From Anaeramoeba flamelloides (Eukaryota; Metamonada; Anaeramoebidae), in contig JANTQA010000012.1 of the NCBI GenBank assembly GCA_027625915.1, positions 16,764,501 to 16,828,500 on the forward strand: a stretch of 64,000 nt of DNA. The letters are read 5' to 3'. Positions 24,945 to 37,818 of the stretch are shown piece after piece; the stretch's first letter is position 1, and each line of letters begins with the position of its first letter. Below the pieces are notes generated by a model, which saw only the letters and a list, made by a program, of their open reading frames with translations, ran no database searches and was not told the origin of the DNA. The translations under genes were made by a program, and so were the position numbers.

Positions 24945-27191
24945 ATGGAAAATACGAATCTTAACTCACTTCTTGAGGAATTAGGAAAATTAAGAGAAGT
25001 TTTGTTATGTCGAATTTGTTTTGATACCTTAAAAGATCCTTTTTCTCTTCCGTGTGGACATGTTTTTTGTTATAATTGGTAAGGACACTTTCTTTCTTTC
25101 TTTCTTTCTTTTTTTTTTTTCTTTTCTTTTAATGTGGCTGTATTGAAAAAGACAATTTCTTCCCATGACTAAATCACCATTAATAAAAACAGTATTTTGC
25201 AAAAATCTAAATTTGAACAGTTGTGCCCTATATGCCGTTTACCGTTTTATAATCGTGACTTAATCAAAATTTTTACGATGAATCAAACAATTGACAAGAT
25301 GCAGGAAATTGATGGCCTTTTAGATGAAGACGATGATCCGGCTGAAACATATTCACCAAAGCATTCTCCAATTCCACTCAAAAAGACAAAAATTGAAAAA
25401 AAGAAAAAAAAATCAAAAACAAAAAAGAAGAAAGCAAACCAAGACGATTGGAAATCTATTCTGCTTGATAACAATTCACCAAATACAAAAACTAAGGAAA
25501 AAAAATCAAAAAAAAAGAAAAAAAACAAGAATCAAAAGAAACAACAATCGAAAAAAAAAAAGAAGAAGGAGAAGAAGAAGAAAAAGAAAAAGAAAAAAAG
25601 AAAGAAAAAGAAAAAGAAATCTTCATCAGAAGAGTCAGAAAGCTCAAGTCTTGATTCTTCTGAATCTTCAAAAAGTGATCAGGGAACTAAATCCCAAAGC
25701 GAAAGCGAAAGTAAAAGTGAAAGTGAAAGCAAAGACAAAGACAAAGACAAAGACAAAGACAAATACAAAGGCAAAAGTGAAAATGAGACTAAAAGTGAAA
25801 GCAAATCACAAGATGCGATTAGAAAGGGATTGGAAAGCGAATCTGAACAAGGACAAGAACAAGAAGAAGAGCAATCCAACGAATCAAAATCGAATTCAAA
25901 TTCTGAAGAAGAAGCAAGTTCTAGTGGCAATTCCAATTCTAATAATGAAACTGACTCCGATCTTGAAACAAATAGTATCGATGAAGAAACAACTAAAAAT
26001 AACAAAGCCAAAAAAGAAAGGAAAGATCTTGTGAAGGGGAGAAAAAGAAAAACACCTGAAAAGTCAAAAAAAGTTAAAAAAATATCAAAAGCTTTGTTCG
26101 AAACAAAAAAGGAAAGCCAACAGCAAAAGAAAAAGAAAATCAAGAAGGAGCAAGTAAAAGGGCAAACACAAGAACAAGTGAAATTAAAAGAACAAGAAGT
26201 ATTACGTGAAAACAATTCCAAAATAAAACAAGTCAAAAAAAACCGAAAAACCAATGGTGGCAATAAGACACCAAATAAAGCGGTTAGTGTCCAAGAGCTT
26301 CCATATAGCATTTCAAAATCTAAAAAAAAAAGAAGAAGAAGAAAAAGGATTGTCATTGTTGGAAGTTTGTTATCTCTGAATGAAAAAAAGTTTCTGGTTA
26401 GGATGTGTAAGCAATTTGGCTGGGTTTTACATGATCAATACGAGCCAAATGTCACGCATGTGCTCATGTCGCCAAATAAATCTCTTTTAGTTGAGCGAAC
26501 AGTCAAATACTTTTATGGTATTTTGAATGGTGTGTGGGTTTTAGATTTTGATTGGGTGAAAAGTTGCTTTTTAATTAATGAAGTTATCGATGAAGAGCCC
26601 TTTGAAATCAAAGGGGATACATTCCAATTGGGTGCGCCAACCAAGGGAAGGAATTGTGATTATTCTCTTTTCCATGGCTTATATTTTGTAGTCGACCCCA
26701 GGGTTGACAAAGATAATGGAATACCGCCCCTAAGCACTCTTGAGATGTTAATCAAAGTCGGTGGGGGGAATTTATTTCAGATTATAACTAAATCAAATCA
26801 AAATATTAATCAAAAAAGGAAGAGGGGGAAGAGGCGCAAGAAGAAGGAAACAGAAGGCAATAAACAATCCAAAATTGAAGAAGGGCAAGAAGCGGAGGTG
26901 CGGGGGGGAGAAGAGAAAGAGCATGTTCGATTTGAAGTTGGTGTTCCAAGATCATCAACTAGCTTCCATTATGATTCTAACCCTTCCATGCGTAAGGAAA
27001 TTCAAAAAACAATCATAATACTTGGATCTAAAGATTTGTTACCAACTAAAGAATCGTTAAAAAGTGTTATTGAAAGGGCTAAAAAAGAAAATTGTGACAA
27101 GATTTTAACTTTATCTGCGAAGTGGCTTTTGGACTCAATAAGCACTTACGATCTTTGTGCCTCTGATGATTATAAAATAACACTCAAATAA
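24945..27191 (+). CDS. BRCA1/BARD1-like RING - tandem BRCT protein, two exons
   Basis: Exon 1 is 24945-25078 and exon 2 is 25193-27191 (intron GTAAGG to ACAG, 114 bp), giving 710 residues. The intron splits a zinc-binding cysteine codon, and joining restores a full C3HC4 RING: Cys22, Cys25, Cys37, His39, Cys42, Cys45, Cys56, Cys59. Residues 80-425 are a Lys/Ser/Glu-rich disordered linker. BRCT1 (about 431-520) has VIVGSLLS with Ser436, VERTVKYFYGILNG with Lys483, and WVLDFDWVKSCF. Ser436 and Lys483 match the phosphoserine-pocket residues of BRCA1 (S1655, K1702). BRCT2 starts near 545 (LFHGLYFVV, LIKVGGG), contains a Lys-rich insert, and ends with SAKWLLDSISTYDL, like the last BRCA1 helix. Family members are nuclear E3 ubiquitin ligases of homologous-recombination repair. 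ERTVKYF resembles BRCA1 and GILNGVWVL resembles BARD1, so the orthologue is undecided. There are no ankyrin repeats. A 5' UTR intron may precede the start. Confidence 0.88.
25079..25192 (+). other. Intron splitting the RING finger
   Basis: GTAAGG donor, AAAACAG acceptor, 114 bp, with a CTTT microsatellite near the donor. Its removal joins TG to T and creates Cys45, a required RING ligand, which supports the join strongly. Confidence 0.88.
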
Positions 27192-27307
27192 TTTTTTTTT
27201 AATTTTTTATTAATTTAGTTAAAATAAAAATTTATAAATTAATTTTTACTTTTTTTTTTTTTCAATGTTTTTTTAATTTTAATAAACAAAGAAATAAATG
27301 AAATCCT

Positions 27308-27836
27308 AAACCCCATTTCACTCAAAGGTGCCCAGCCAAAAATGATATTTATGCTTTTTTTATTTTTATGAATCAACTAACATACGATTGTTTAGAAATA
27401 AGAGAATTAATAAAATTCAGAGTTAGTGCTGATATTCATCAAAGAAATACTTGAATGAACTGGAAATTTTTGAATAAAAAAAATTTTTTTAAAATTTTTT
27501 TGGTCACTTTTGATTGGAACGTCTCACACAAAATTTCTCAAATTTTTTTAAAATTAAAATTGGTGGGAATATGATTTTAAATGTGTATGTATTGATTTTA
27601 AAAGAGTTTGCAAAGTCTCATCTTTCTTTAAGTTAATTGTATTTTTCAAACATTTTTTTCCAATTGACTTGATTGTAAAAAAAAAAAAAAAGTAAAAAAA
27701 AAAAAAATTGGTGATATGAGATAAAATGATCTGATCTTTTATTTTAAATTAATTCTGAGAAGAATACTGTATTAAATCAATAGGTTAGGTTCTATTTCTT
27801 TAATAAAAATTGTCATCTTTGACTAAAAGGGGGTTT
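27308..27836. mobile_element. Tc1/mariner-type MITE, family M1 (copy 2)
   Basis: The left end AAACCCCATTTCACTCAAAG and the reverse complement of the right end (AAACCCCCTTTTAGTCAAAG) form a well matched terminal inverted repeat, flanked by TA on each side. The interior aligns with 5311-5887. It lies just downstream of the RING-BRCT gene. Confidence 0.8.
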
Positions 27837-29843
27837 ATTCAACAAATAAAGTTTCAATTTTTCTAAAATTCTAAGATAAAAAATTACAATAAAAAAATAA
27901 TTTAAAAAATTTTCTTAATAAGAGCAGCATTTTGTGATGAAAAAAATAGCAAAATTTATATTCAAAGGTTCTTGGATAAGTTGGCATCTCTCGCAAAGTA
28001 TTGTTTTGTATGAAAATGTTTCAAAAAAAAAAATGGATTTTTTTGTGTTTTGGAAATCCGGTCATGTAAAGAGGATCATGATATATTGGTATATTCCGAA
28101 TTTTTTTTTTTTCAAAATTCCAAAAACGGTTTTTTAAAGAAAAGGATCTTTAAAATGGTTAAATTTTATTTTTTAAGAATAGTATAAATAATATATATAT
28201 ATTCGTTCATTTTTGGTTATTTTTCCAAAATTTTTCTCTGACAATTTGGTCTTCCTTGAAATGAACTTATTCGTGGTAAAAATTAGATTTTTGCTATATG
28301 TAGTGAACGGATTCATTAACCACCGATTTCCATATGAATTTTAATTTTCTATTTTTTTATTATTATCTTGTGGTTGGGGTAGGTAATTTCCATATCGATT
28401 CTAAATTTTTTTATTATTGTTTCGAAATTCCAATAAATAATCATAATTATTTCTATCGTTAACCAACAAAAAGATAAATCTTTTAACTTTATTCTGAAAA
28501 ATATCTAAGATATTAATAATAATTATTATTCAATAGAATTCAATTTTAAATTGAAATTATTTGGTTTCTTTAATAGAGTGGGTTCTATTATAATGATCAA
28601 AATCTTCATCTATTTCTACGTTCAATAATTTTTAGATTAATTAAAAGTTATTTTTTAGTATTTTATTTTTTTCATATACATAAGAACATCAATTTAAGTA
28701 ATTTGTGAACTTTTTTAATTTTATCTGGAAGTAGAATCCTTTATTTTCATATCTTTTTTTGATTATTATTTTTTTTAATATCTAATAATTTATGATTTTT
28801 TTCTTTGTATTACGATCCAGGGCTCTTTCTTATTTCATTTTTGAGAAATTATTTTATTTTTATATCTAAGAATTCTATATTTTCTATTGAATTTAATATT
28901 TTGTTCTTTGTTTTTTTTGAAAACATTATTTTTTTAAAACACAAAAGTTCTTTTTTTTACTTTGGTGCTTTTATTGATTGAAATTTCTACTTTGTTAATG
29001 ATTGTTAATATTTGAAATAAAAAAAAATTAAAAATGTGGGACTTACCTACATGTATAATTTGATAGAATACAAACCAAATGATAAAAATTTGGATACACT
29101 TTTAATAGATGAAATAATAACAATCTTATATCATATATCAATTTGGTAATAATTGTTATTTTACAAACTATTCTATTTTTTGAATTTTCTTCTTTTTTTT
29201 TTTTTTTTTGATTTCTTTTTTCCAGTTACCTGATCTGTTTTTTTTTTTTTTTTTATAGAAAATTTTTTTCATTGATTATAGAATTTTAAGGTTTAGTTAT
29301 TTAAATAGAAAAATTAAATATAATTAGTTGATGGTATCTATCCATTTGATCGATCAATAATTGTTGATGAAATTTTTACATTTTTACAAATACATTTTTT
29401 ATTTCACTTGGTTCAACATTTTCGACACACAGCAATCTGTGTTTTTACATTTTATTTTTTATTTTATTTTATTTAGATAAAAATAATTACATGTAAAAAC
29501 ATAAAATAATATAAATTGTGTTTTTTTAATATTAGACTTGGAAAAAAAAATATTTTTGGAATTGTTTGCCTGGTTTTTGATTTTGGTTTAGATATTTTTT
29601 AATATTGGATCTTTATTTTTTTTTAATTCAAGAGCTGCTACTTTTTAAATATTATTAATAGTTTCCTTTTGAAATATAGGTATATGTGTGTGTGTTTATA
29701 TATATAATTGTGTATGTATGTATGTCGAACATGTATATGTTTAATATATTAAAAATTAAAAAATTAATATAATCAAAAGCTAAAAAGGGTATTTAATAAG
29801 TTTCAAAATGGGTAGTATGTGTAATTATTACTGGAATTTTAAT

Positions 29844-29855
29844 GGGGGGGGGGGG
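29844..29855. repeat. Poly-G run (12)
   Basis: Twelve consecutive G in AT-rich DNA, followed within 25 bases by a (TA)n tract. Confidence 0.9.
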
Positions 29856-29872
29856 TCCTTCTTTAATAAACT

Positions 29873-29893
29873 TATATATATATATATATATAT
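29873..29893. repeat. (TA)n microsatellite
   Basis: About ten TA units; another of about eleven units lies at 30097-30118. Confidence 0.85.
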
Positions 29894-31140
29894 TCATTTT
29901 TGCAATCACTTAATGTAAAATGAACATTTTTTCCAGGATTATTCAAAAAAATTATTGTTTATTTTTTTTTGATTTTACAATTTGTCTGAATTCTATTTTA
30001 TTCAAACCATGGTCTGGTTTGTTTATTGGTGTTGTCTTATAAAAACTATCCTAACATTATCTAGTATCCCAAATTCATTATTTAACTATTTTTCGATATA
30101 TATATATATATATATATAACCCGATTGGATAAAATGTTGTTCTGAAAATAATGAATTAGGATAGTAAAAAAGTTTCAAGAAAATTTTACATTTTACTTTT
30201 ATAGTTTGTATTTTTTTTTTTGAAATATTTTCTCTGTAAAAAATTCTTTTACGGTGTTTCTTTGGTTTGAAAGCGTCAATTTTTTTCAAAAGATTATACC
30301 CTTATAAATTTTATTATTTTTATTTTTTTTTTTTTTTTTTTTTTTGCTTTTTTTCAATAGTTGAAGTATGAGTTTTCTGAATTTTTATTATTTAAAATGA
30401 TTTCTATTTAATATTTTTACATTTTATTCTCAAATTTCCAATATTTTTAATAAACTCAATTTTAAAATTAATTTGATTTATCAAATTAGAGGTTTTTTTA
30501 AATATTTGTTTTTAGTTTTAGAAATTTAATAATTATGTCCCAAATAAATTTGTAACTAAATTAATAAATCTTTATTTTCTTTTACAGTGTTAATAAATGT
30601 TCTTTATTTAAATAAAATTTGTTTTTATTTAATATAATTATTTTTATATAATCTTTAATTATCAATTTTTTTATTAATTTTTCTCCAAAATTAAATGAGA
30701 CTTTTAGAGGCAAGGGTTTTACTGTGTATTATGTTGCGTTATGGTGGTATTTGTATACCAATTCTCAAAGGGAGTTTTCAATCTGAAGAAATAATTCAAA
30801 ATTGTTCATTTTTAAAGTTAAAATCAAGACAAAAAATAATTCAACTAGATCTTTCAATTCAAATGTTTAAAAAAAAAAAAGACCCCAAGATGCAAATTCA
30901 AATTTAAAAGCATAACAAACTTGTAAAAGTAGTTGTAAAAATATTAAGAAACGTCGGAGTATTGTTTTTGTACTGGTAATATCAAGTTACCGAAACTAAA
31001 ATTTATCTTAAAGTTCTATAGAGACACTTTGTTCAAATACCAAAAGTGCATTTATAATTGGTTTTGAGACGATATTTGTTTTTTTTTAACATATAATTAG
31101 TAAATATCTGGAGATTTGAACTAGTAATTTTTTTTTATTA

Positions 31141-31335
31141 CAGTAAGTTCCGCTCTTAAGGTGCAAACTATGAGAAAATTTAAGGTAAAATAAAAATCTC
31201 AAATTAAGGCACTAAATTCAGATTCTAGTAAAATAAATTGTAAAAAAAAAATTCCAAAAAAGTGCATTAATTTTGAGATATTTTTTGTGCCTTAAATTCC
31301 ATTGAAAGTTTGTGCCTTAAAAGTGGAACGGTATG
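31141..31335. mobile_element. Tc1/mariner-type MITE, family M4 (copy 1)
   Basis: The left end CAGTAAGTTCCGCTCTTAAG, preceded by TA, and the right end GTGCCTTAAAAGTGGAACGG (followed by TATG then TA) are reverse complements with few mismatches over about 30 bp. CAGT next to a TA target is typical of Tc1/mariner ends. A sub-terminal inverted pair (TCTCAAATTAAGGCAC and its complement) lies inside. A second copy is at 55877-56068. Confidence 0.8.
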
Positions 31336-31982
31336 TAATAGGATAATAGCTGTATTTTGAGACAGAAAGGGGAAATAGGATAAATTAAAATCAAATTTTG
31401 AGGTGCAACTTTAAGGTGGGAATTGTAAAAATTGAGAAAATTTACTATTTTTTTATAAACGAAATTATGTATGTGTATATTTAACTGGGGTTATAGAACT
31501 GTTCCAAGAGTTTCTTGAGATAACATTACTTCATTTTTACCTGAAAACATAACACTTAATGAATTCATTTTAATAAATTTCTCATTTGGAAAATAAGTTG
31601 ATTTCTCAAAATTGTTTTGTAATTTTTTTCAACAGTACAAAAAGTAAAAACTAATGCTTTTTTCAAAAACAAACCAAAAAGAATTACTTTGGTGAACTTA
31701 AGGTAGGTTTATTACTAAGTTCATAAAAAATTTGGTTGGTTATAAATCGGATTTGATTTTAAATATTTGCAATTCCACAAAAATTTTACTAATATTAACA
31801 ATTAAAAATCTTGCCTGGGATTATTTTCAAGTCAGGTATTTTTTTAAAGACTATAATATTAAGTTTAAAAGAAAGAGATTGGAATTTTCTTCTTGTACCA
31901 AGTAAATATCCAATCTATCCATTAGTATACCTAAAGGCAGACCAATTTTGAAATAAAAATACTTGATTATTTTATTTAATTT

Positions 31983-32162
31983 TTAAGGGACAAATCTCTA
32001 TTCAATTTTTTTACCTAAATCGTAATGAAGATTGAGACAATTTTTTACCAGTTACTTAGATTTGAAAAAACCCTGTTTATTTTCAATATTATACTTATTT
32101 CTAGATCAGTAATCCTTAATTAGAAATTGGTTAAAATACAATAATAGAGACTAGTCCCTTAA
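31983..32162. mobile_element. TTAA-flanked MITE, family M3 (copy 2, inverted, 180 bp)
   Basis: The ends are TTAAGGGACAAATCTCTATT and AATAGAGACTAGTCCCTTAA. The interior reads as the reverse complement of copy 1 (TTACTTAGATTTGAAAAA matches TTTTTCAAATCTAAGTAA). It has the same 180-bp length as copy 1. Confidence 0.85.
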
Positions 32163-33082
32163 AAAAAATAAATTGAAGAAAATTTTCAAGATCAAACAAA
32201 CAAGGATCCGAAACAAGAAGCAATTTTCGAGACAAACCTTAAGATAAGATGTGAAACAATTTTAAAGGATGACTAAACCCCTTAGGTGCTTTGGAGTTCT
32301 GGTAAATTGCTATTGTTTGATATTTAAAAGGAATTCAATAGCTTTTTTCCAAATCTTTTTGTTTCGGATTTTTTGTTTACTCAAATAGAAAAGAAAAAAG
32401 AGACGAGTAAAAAACAGTAAATATAAATTCCAATCTTTAGTTTGGAATTTAATGGAAAAAAAGATGAAGTCTGACAATTGGTTACCAGTATCATTTTTCA
32501 GTCTTCAATCCAAGTTCATTCCCAAGTCTTGTTTATTGAATTTCCTAAAAAAAAAGAGATCAACAAGAACTATCCAAAGAGAAATTTTATATTTGGTAAT
32601 TTTGTTTCTGTTCATTAAAACTAAATCTGTTTTTAAGTTAGCATTAAAAAAAATAATCTTTTACAAACATTTTCCCTTATTCGGTTTTACAATAAATTGT
32701 TTTTGCTTTACAAAAGAAAAAAAATTTGATTCATGAACCATTCATTGGTTATATTCTGGAAACTTTAATTTTTTTTTTATCCAAGTAAATGGTCAAACGC
32801 ATCGAATAGCCAAAATATTTTGTTTATCGAAAAAAGTTTATTTTTTGGAAAAGAACAATTGTTCTATTAATTCCATCAAAAGAATCTTTTAGTCCTATAC
32901 TTTGAGAAAGAAAAAGTTTTCTCATTTAGCAAATGAAATCAATTCTCTTTTTTACTCAAATGATTCATATTTCAAAAATAAGTTATTTTTGTCTTTTACT
33001 TTTCACTTTTGTAAAATATTATAGTTTGTGTGCACAAAAAATTCAAATTGTTTTCATTTTTTACTTTTTATAACTAAAGTTT

Positions 33083-33749
33083 ATGAAATTTTTTTTATCT
33101 TTTTTCTTTATTTGTTTTCTTATTTGCCATACTTCGTTATGTGCAAATCGTGATTCTGGAGGTAATATTAAACTTTTTTTCGAAATTAAGCACATTGCCA
33201 ACATTTAATTTTTTTTTTTTTTTTTTTTTTTTTGTGTGTTATTAATAGACAACCATGGGGACACTGTTGACGGGCTCCCAAATTATAATGTATGGTAGAA
33301 AATTCTCTTTTTTTTTAACTCTTGTTTTCTTGATAAAAATAATTCACCTTAATTTGTTTTTGTTACAAATTTCAACAAAAAAAAAAAAAAAACCAATAGT
33401 CACGATCATTAATTTGTGGTCTTAATTGGGTAAGACAAGACAAAGTTTATTTTCGAGAAAATGTTCTTAATGACACATCTATTTTAGGAAGCAATTACCC
33501 TGAATGTGATCCTGTTTATTTAAATCCCAAAATTTTCACACCAGCACAAAATCATGCAGAATGGATGGCTTCTCGTCGTGTACTTCAAGCAAAGGGTGAC
33601 GGAGATAGTTATCCACAAGATCGTGTTGAAGCCGAGTAAACTTTTTTTTATTTCCCATTTTTCTTTTACAAAAGCAAAAAATAAAAAAAAAAAAAACGAT
33701 TAAACAATCCAATAATCATTTTATTGAAACCAAAATCTTCCATAAATTT

Positions 33750-33784
<35 letters not shown>

Positions 33785-36347
33785 CAGAGGTTATGAATTT
33801 TCAAGTTTAACATGGTTTGGTGTTGCAGGAGGAGAATGGGATGGCGACAGTTTAGAAATTGTCAAGTATATTATGTGTGGGGGTTCTGATTCTTCCAATT
33901 GTGTTTCCGATGACGAAGATCCAGATATGAGGAACTATGTTATGGACGATGGCAAATCGGAGACTGGCTCTGGCTATGCTTATAACTTCTGGTCAAGTTA
34001 CAAATACCATATTGATTTCAAGTTTGCGCAACCAAAGACGCTCTTTATCAAGCCTGAGCATCCCGTTGCGAGTGGCTCGCATTTCCACGAAGGAAGCAAT
34101 ATTATGTACATTATGAATTACTACGAAAAAGCGTACCCAACAAGGCAGCCAGAATGGGCGTATGTTGCCTACCGAAAAGAGGGAAGTGAGGAATGGGAAT
34201 CATACCCCCTCGAGTCCTCAGGAGACTCAACGTATACATATTTAAAGACAAGGTCAGCCACTTGTGATAGTTACTACTTCATGGTGAAAACCGAGTCAGG
34301 TGATATCTGGCGTTACCCAGAAAATCAAAACTTGCTAACCACTGATGGTGTTCATAATTACGGGGCATGCTCTGGTGATCACTACGAAGAATCAGGATGC
34401 GATGCATCCTTTGACTGTGGCGGGCTGGGCGCATGTAGAAGCAGTGAATATTGCCAATGTATTAAGGGCTACGCAGGCCAAAGCTGCGACACATGTGACG
34501 ACACACACCCAAATGTTGACAACGCAATTGAGGATCGAACAGGAGAGCCCAACACTTATTTTGAATTTGTGTTCCCAGAGGATTCCTTTGTGGGCGATAG
34601 TCTCGAGTTTAAGGCAACCTTAGAAGACGGGGAACCACTTCCAAAGTGGCTTGAATTTTTACCTGATGGAAGAAACTTCACTGGTAACACCCCTGATTAT
34701 TGCGAGGGTATATACAATATTAGTGTCACTGCAACTAATTGTAGAGGTGAAGCAACTGACTTTTTTGAAATTCATATCCACTCACAAAACCCATCGGTTG
34801 AGAACAATGTTCCGGATCAAAACGCCAACTCTGCCACCGCCAGCTGGGAATACGAAATACCAGAAGACACCTTTTCAGATCCACATAACCAACAATTGGA
34901 TTACACTTTAGAAGAGGCCTCAGGTGGAGATTTACCTGATTGGCTTACCTTTGACAAGAAAACAATGATCATCAGCGGAGACACACCGGACGGATGTGGG
35001 GAAACGATTGATTTTAAGATCATTGCCACCAATGAATGTGGCTTTACGAATAGCGACATTTTCGAATTAGAAATCACCAACGAAGCGCCAACTGTGAAAC
35101 GCTCGTTAGACGATCAGTCTATTATCAAAAATGAGGAACTGGACTACACATTTTTAGCTGAATGCTTCCATGATCGCGAAAATGAGGATCTCACCTATAC
35201 TGCTGTTGAACAGTCCCAAACAACTTTGCCATCATGGGTATCATTTGACCCCGACCAAAGACGCTTCACCGGTACAGCCCCCGACGCTGAGACGGGGCAA
35301 TGGATCATCGAAGTTACGGCAACTGATTCTTGTTCATCAAATACCAAGTCGACCACTTTTGAAATTCAAATTGATAACTCGGCACCATCAAAAGCCTACG
35401 AGATCGATGATCAAGAAGCACTTGCTACACAATATTACGACTTCATTTTCGATGTTGACACCTTTACTGGTGGCTCATTGACATACACCGCCGAACAAAG
35501 CGATGGCACCGACTTACCCGACTGGTTAGAATTTGTTGATGCAGATCGAAATTTTAAAGGACAGGTACCAGACGGCTGTGGTACTCACATCGATCTCAAG
35601 GTGACAGCCCAAAATTCACAAGGATCGGCATCTGAATCTTTTGGAATGGATGTAGTCAATGATCCAATTTCAAAAAATCAAGATCTTGCCGACCAAGAAG
35701 TGCATATTAAATCTGAATACGAATACATCTTTAACAGCACCGTATTTACAGATCCCGAAGAAGGGACAATCACATACACAGCTACCCTGGACGACGGTAG
35801 CTCATTACCAGATTGGCTTGAATTTGATGCTGCTGAGAGAAAATTCTCTGGTACCGCTCCAAACGAATGTGGTGACCCACTAACAATTAAAGTTACAGCA
35901 AAGGACTCCTGTGAAGATAACGACGCCTCGGGGAAATTTGTTTTAACACTCAATGACTACCCCGTTCAGGTGATCGGCGAAAATCCAGACACTAGAATCA
36001 CTGGTAACACACAGCTTGATTATAAATTTGATAAAACAGTCTTCCAAGATTATGATGATCTCCCATTAGAATACACCGCTGAACAAAAGACCGGTGAGGA
36101 TCTTCCGAGCTGGATGGATTTTGACTCTGAAACAGGTGAATTCACTGGTTTGGCGCCCGTAAAGGCAGATTTCTTCATAATAAAAGTAATAGCTACAGAT
36201 ACTTGTGGTAACACCGCTGAAGATATTTTTAATATCAATATCCAAAAAGGATCTGAAGACGACGATGATGATATTGTTTCTTCTGCAAACCATTTGCTCT
36301 TTTCAATTATTTCATTTTTTGCTTGTTTATTATTATTTGCCTTTTAA
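33083..36347 (+). CDS. Secreted/GPI-anchored adhesin-like protein: CAP-like, EGF-like and six cadherin/Ig-like repeats
   Basis: Four exons (33083-33161, 33249-33289, 33400-33635, 33788-36347) join in frame to about 971 residues. Residues 1-21 are a signal peptide ending SLCA. Residues 45-190 resemble bacterial-type CAP/SCP domains (YLNPKIFTPAQNHAEWMAS, DRVEAEGY, GSGYAYN), but the usual active-site His after the helix is not evident. An unassigned beta-rich segment follows, then a Cys-rich EGF-like piece near 323-356 (CGGLGACRSSEYCQCIKGY). Six repeats of about 90-95 residues come next, each with a DxTF- or DxxF-like start, LPDWLEF (or SWVSF), a FxGxxPD turn and a VTATDSC-like end; these fit the dystroglycan-type cadherin-like or He_PIG Ig-like fold. 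The tail is acidic (DDDDD), then Ser-Ser and a 17-residue hydrophobic stretch to the end, as in GPI-anchor signals; a C-terminal membrane helix is the alternative. The probable role is surface adhesion. The long exon is clearly GC-richer than its flanks. Confidence 0.85.
33162..33787 (+). other. Three short introns of the adhesin-like gene
   Basis: Introns at 33162-33248 (GTAATA, AATAG), 33290-33399 (GTATGG, CAATAG) and 33636-33787 (GTAAAC, TTCAG) each leave the frame open. The third is largely a poly-A run of over 30 bases. For the second, the alternative donor at 33295 would put a stop in the next exon, so 33290 was chosen. Confidence 0.75.
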
Positions 36348-37818
36348 TTTAATTATCTCTTTTGATGATCAATTTGTTATTTTTTGAGTATTTTTTCGAT
36401 CTATTTTGTTTGATCTTTTTTTTTTTTTTTTATTTTTCAATAAATCCATTATTTTAGTTAATTTATCCTTTGATTAAAAATAGCTACAATAAATAATCAT
36501 TTAAATTTGAAATTTTTTTTTTTTTTTTTCCTCAATTTTCTTTATTATAATAATTACAGAAATGAATATGTCTTAATATTTGGAGACAAGGTTGTTTTTT
36601 TATTTTTTTAAGAAGAATCTTTTTTAATCAAAATATACATCGAAATTCGATTAAAAAACAGTTTTCCTATGACTCTTGATTCATTATTTTGGTTCAACAA
36701 ACCCCCTTAATCCTTTGCTAAAAAATGAAAAAAAAACATATCTATTTCCAAAGTTTTATTATTTTTTAGTAATTAAAATCAAAATAATTGAAAGGTTAAT
36801 AAAAAAAAGGGTGATGAATTTAATCCTCTGGCTTTTCTTGCGAATAAGAAAAAAGAAAAGAAAGCAATTTTATTTTTTGTGGTCAAAAAGCTATTTTATT
36901 TTGTGTTCTTTTCTTCAAAAAATACAACTCCTGTTTTTCTGTTCCAAGGGGAATACACACCAACAAAATAAAATAGTTTTAAACCCTAAATTGCAAATTT
37001 AACCATTCTTTCTCTGGGTTAAGGAATTAACTTTACATTTTTATTCTTTCCCTTCAACCAAAAAAATATTAAATCTAACTACTAAATCCGTTTTAAAAAC
37101 GTGAGGACTGTTTGGAAGGTTTTTTAACTTTTTTATTTTACAAAAGTTTTAATTTTCCCAAAATCAGAAAAAAAAAGTACACATTTTTTTAAGATTACTG
37201 CACCAAAAACCTCTGGTTATAAAGAGTTTTCTTACCCGATGTTAATTTTTCAAACCCATTTGACAATAAATTCAACTAGAAAAGTAAATCCAATTAATGA
37301 AAATGAGTATAGAATCAAAGACATTAACGGCGGATTTAATTTTTTAATTAAAATTTCACTTTATCATAAGGTAATTAAAAATCATTTTGATTACAACATC
37401 CTATACCAAATAAAAAAAAATAATCTTTATAATTTGAAATTGTTAGGACTGTTTCTAAAAAAAAAATAGGTACAAAAAAAATAAATTTCTTTGTAAGTTT
37501 CATGAGATCGCAATCTTTTATTAGGTTTATTTTTTAATAGAATTCAATTTTTGATAAATCTGATGATTAAAAAACTGATATAACTTGTACAAAATTAACT
37601 TTTCAAAACTGAATTTCTACCCATACTTCTAATTTGAAAAACAATGTTCATAATTTTTATTAAACTTCCTAATAAAAATCAAAACTATTCCAGTTTATTA
37701 TCTGTTGTTATTTGAACAATGATGAAAAAAATATCTAATCCATTTTTCTTGATGATTAATATTTTATTATCACACAGAGAGAAAAATATATTGGGCAATT
37801 TTAAATTCTGAATCATAT

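Larger units (their letters stand above)
27192..33082. other. Intergenic stretch rich in MITEs
   Basis: This 5.9-kb spacer lies between two genes on the plus strand. It contains an M1 MITE (27308-27836), (TA)n tracts at 29873-29893 and 30097-30118, a run of twelve G (29844-29855), an M4 MITE (31141-31335) and an M3 MITE (31983-32162). A frame at 30695-30907 has more mixed codons than its surroundings but no domain that I can name. Confidence 0.55.

Noticed and set aside
25679-26356. Minus-strand Phe/Leu/Ser-rich frame opposite the RING-BRCT linker
   Set aside because: It mirrors the Lys/Ser/Glu-rich linker codons. It would look like a membrane protein but has no independent support.
30695-30907. 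Small plus-strand frame with mixed codons, considered as a transposase fragment
   Set aside because: No motif of a transposase or any other family could be matched; left unassigned.
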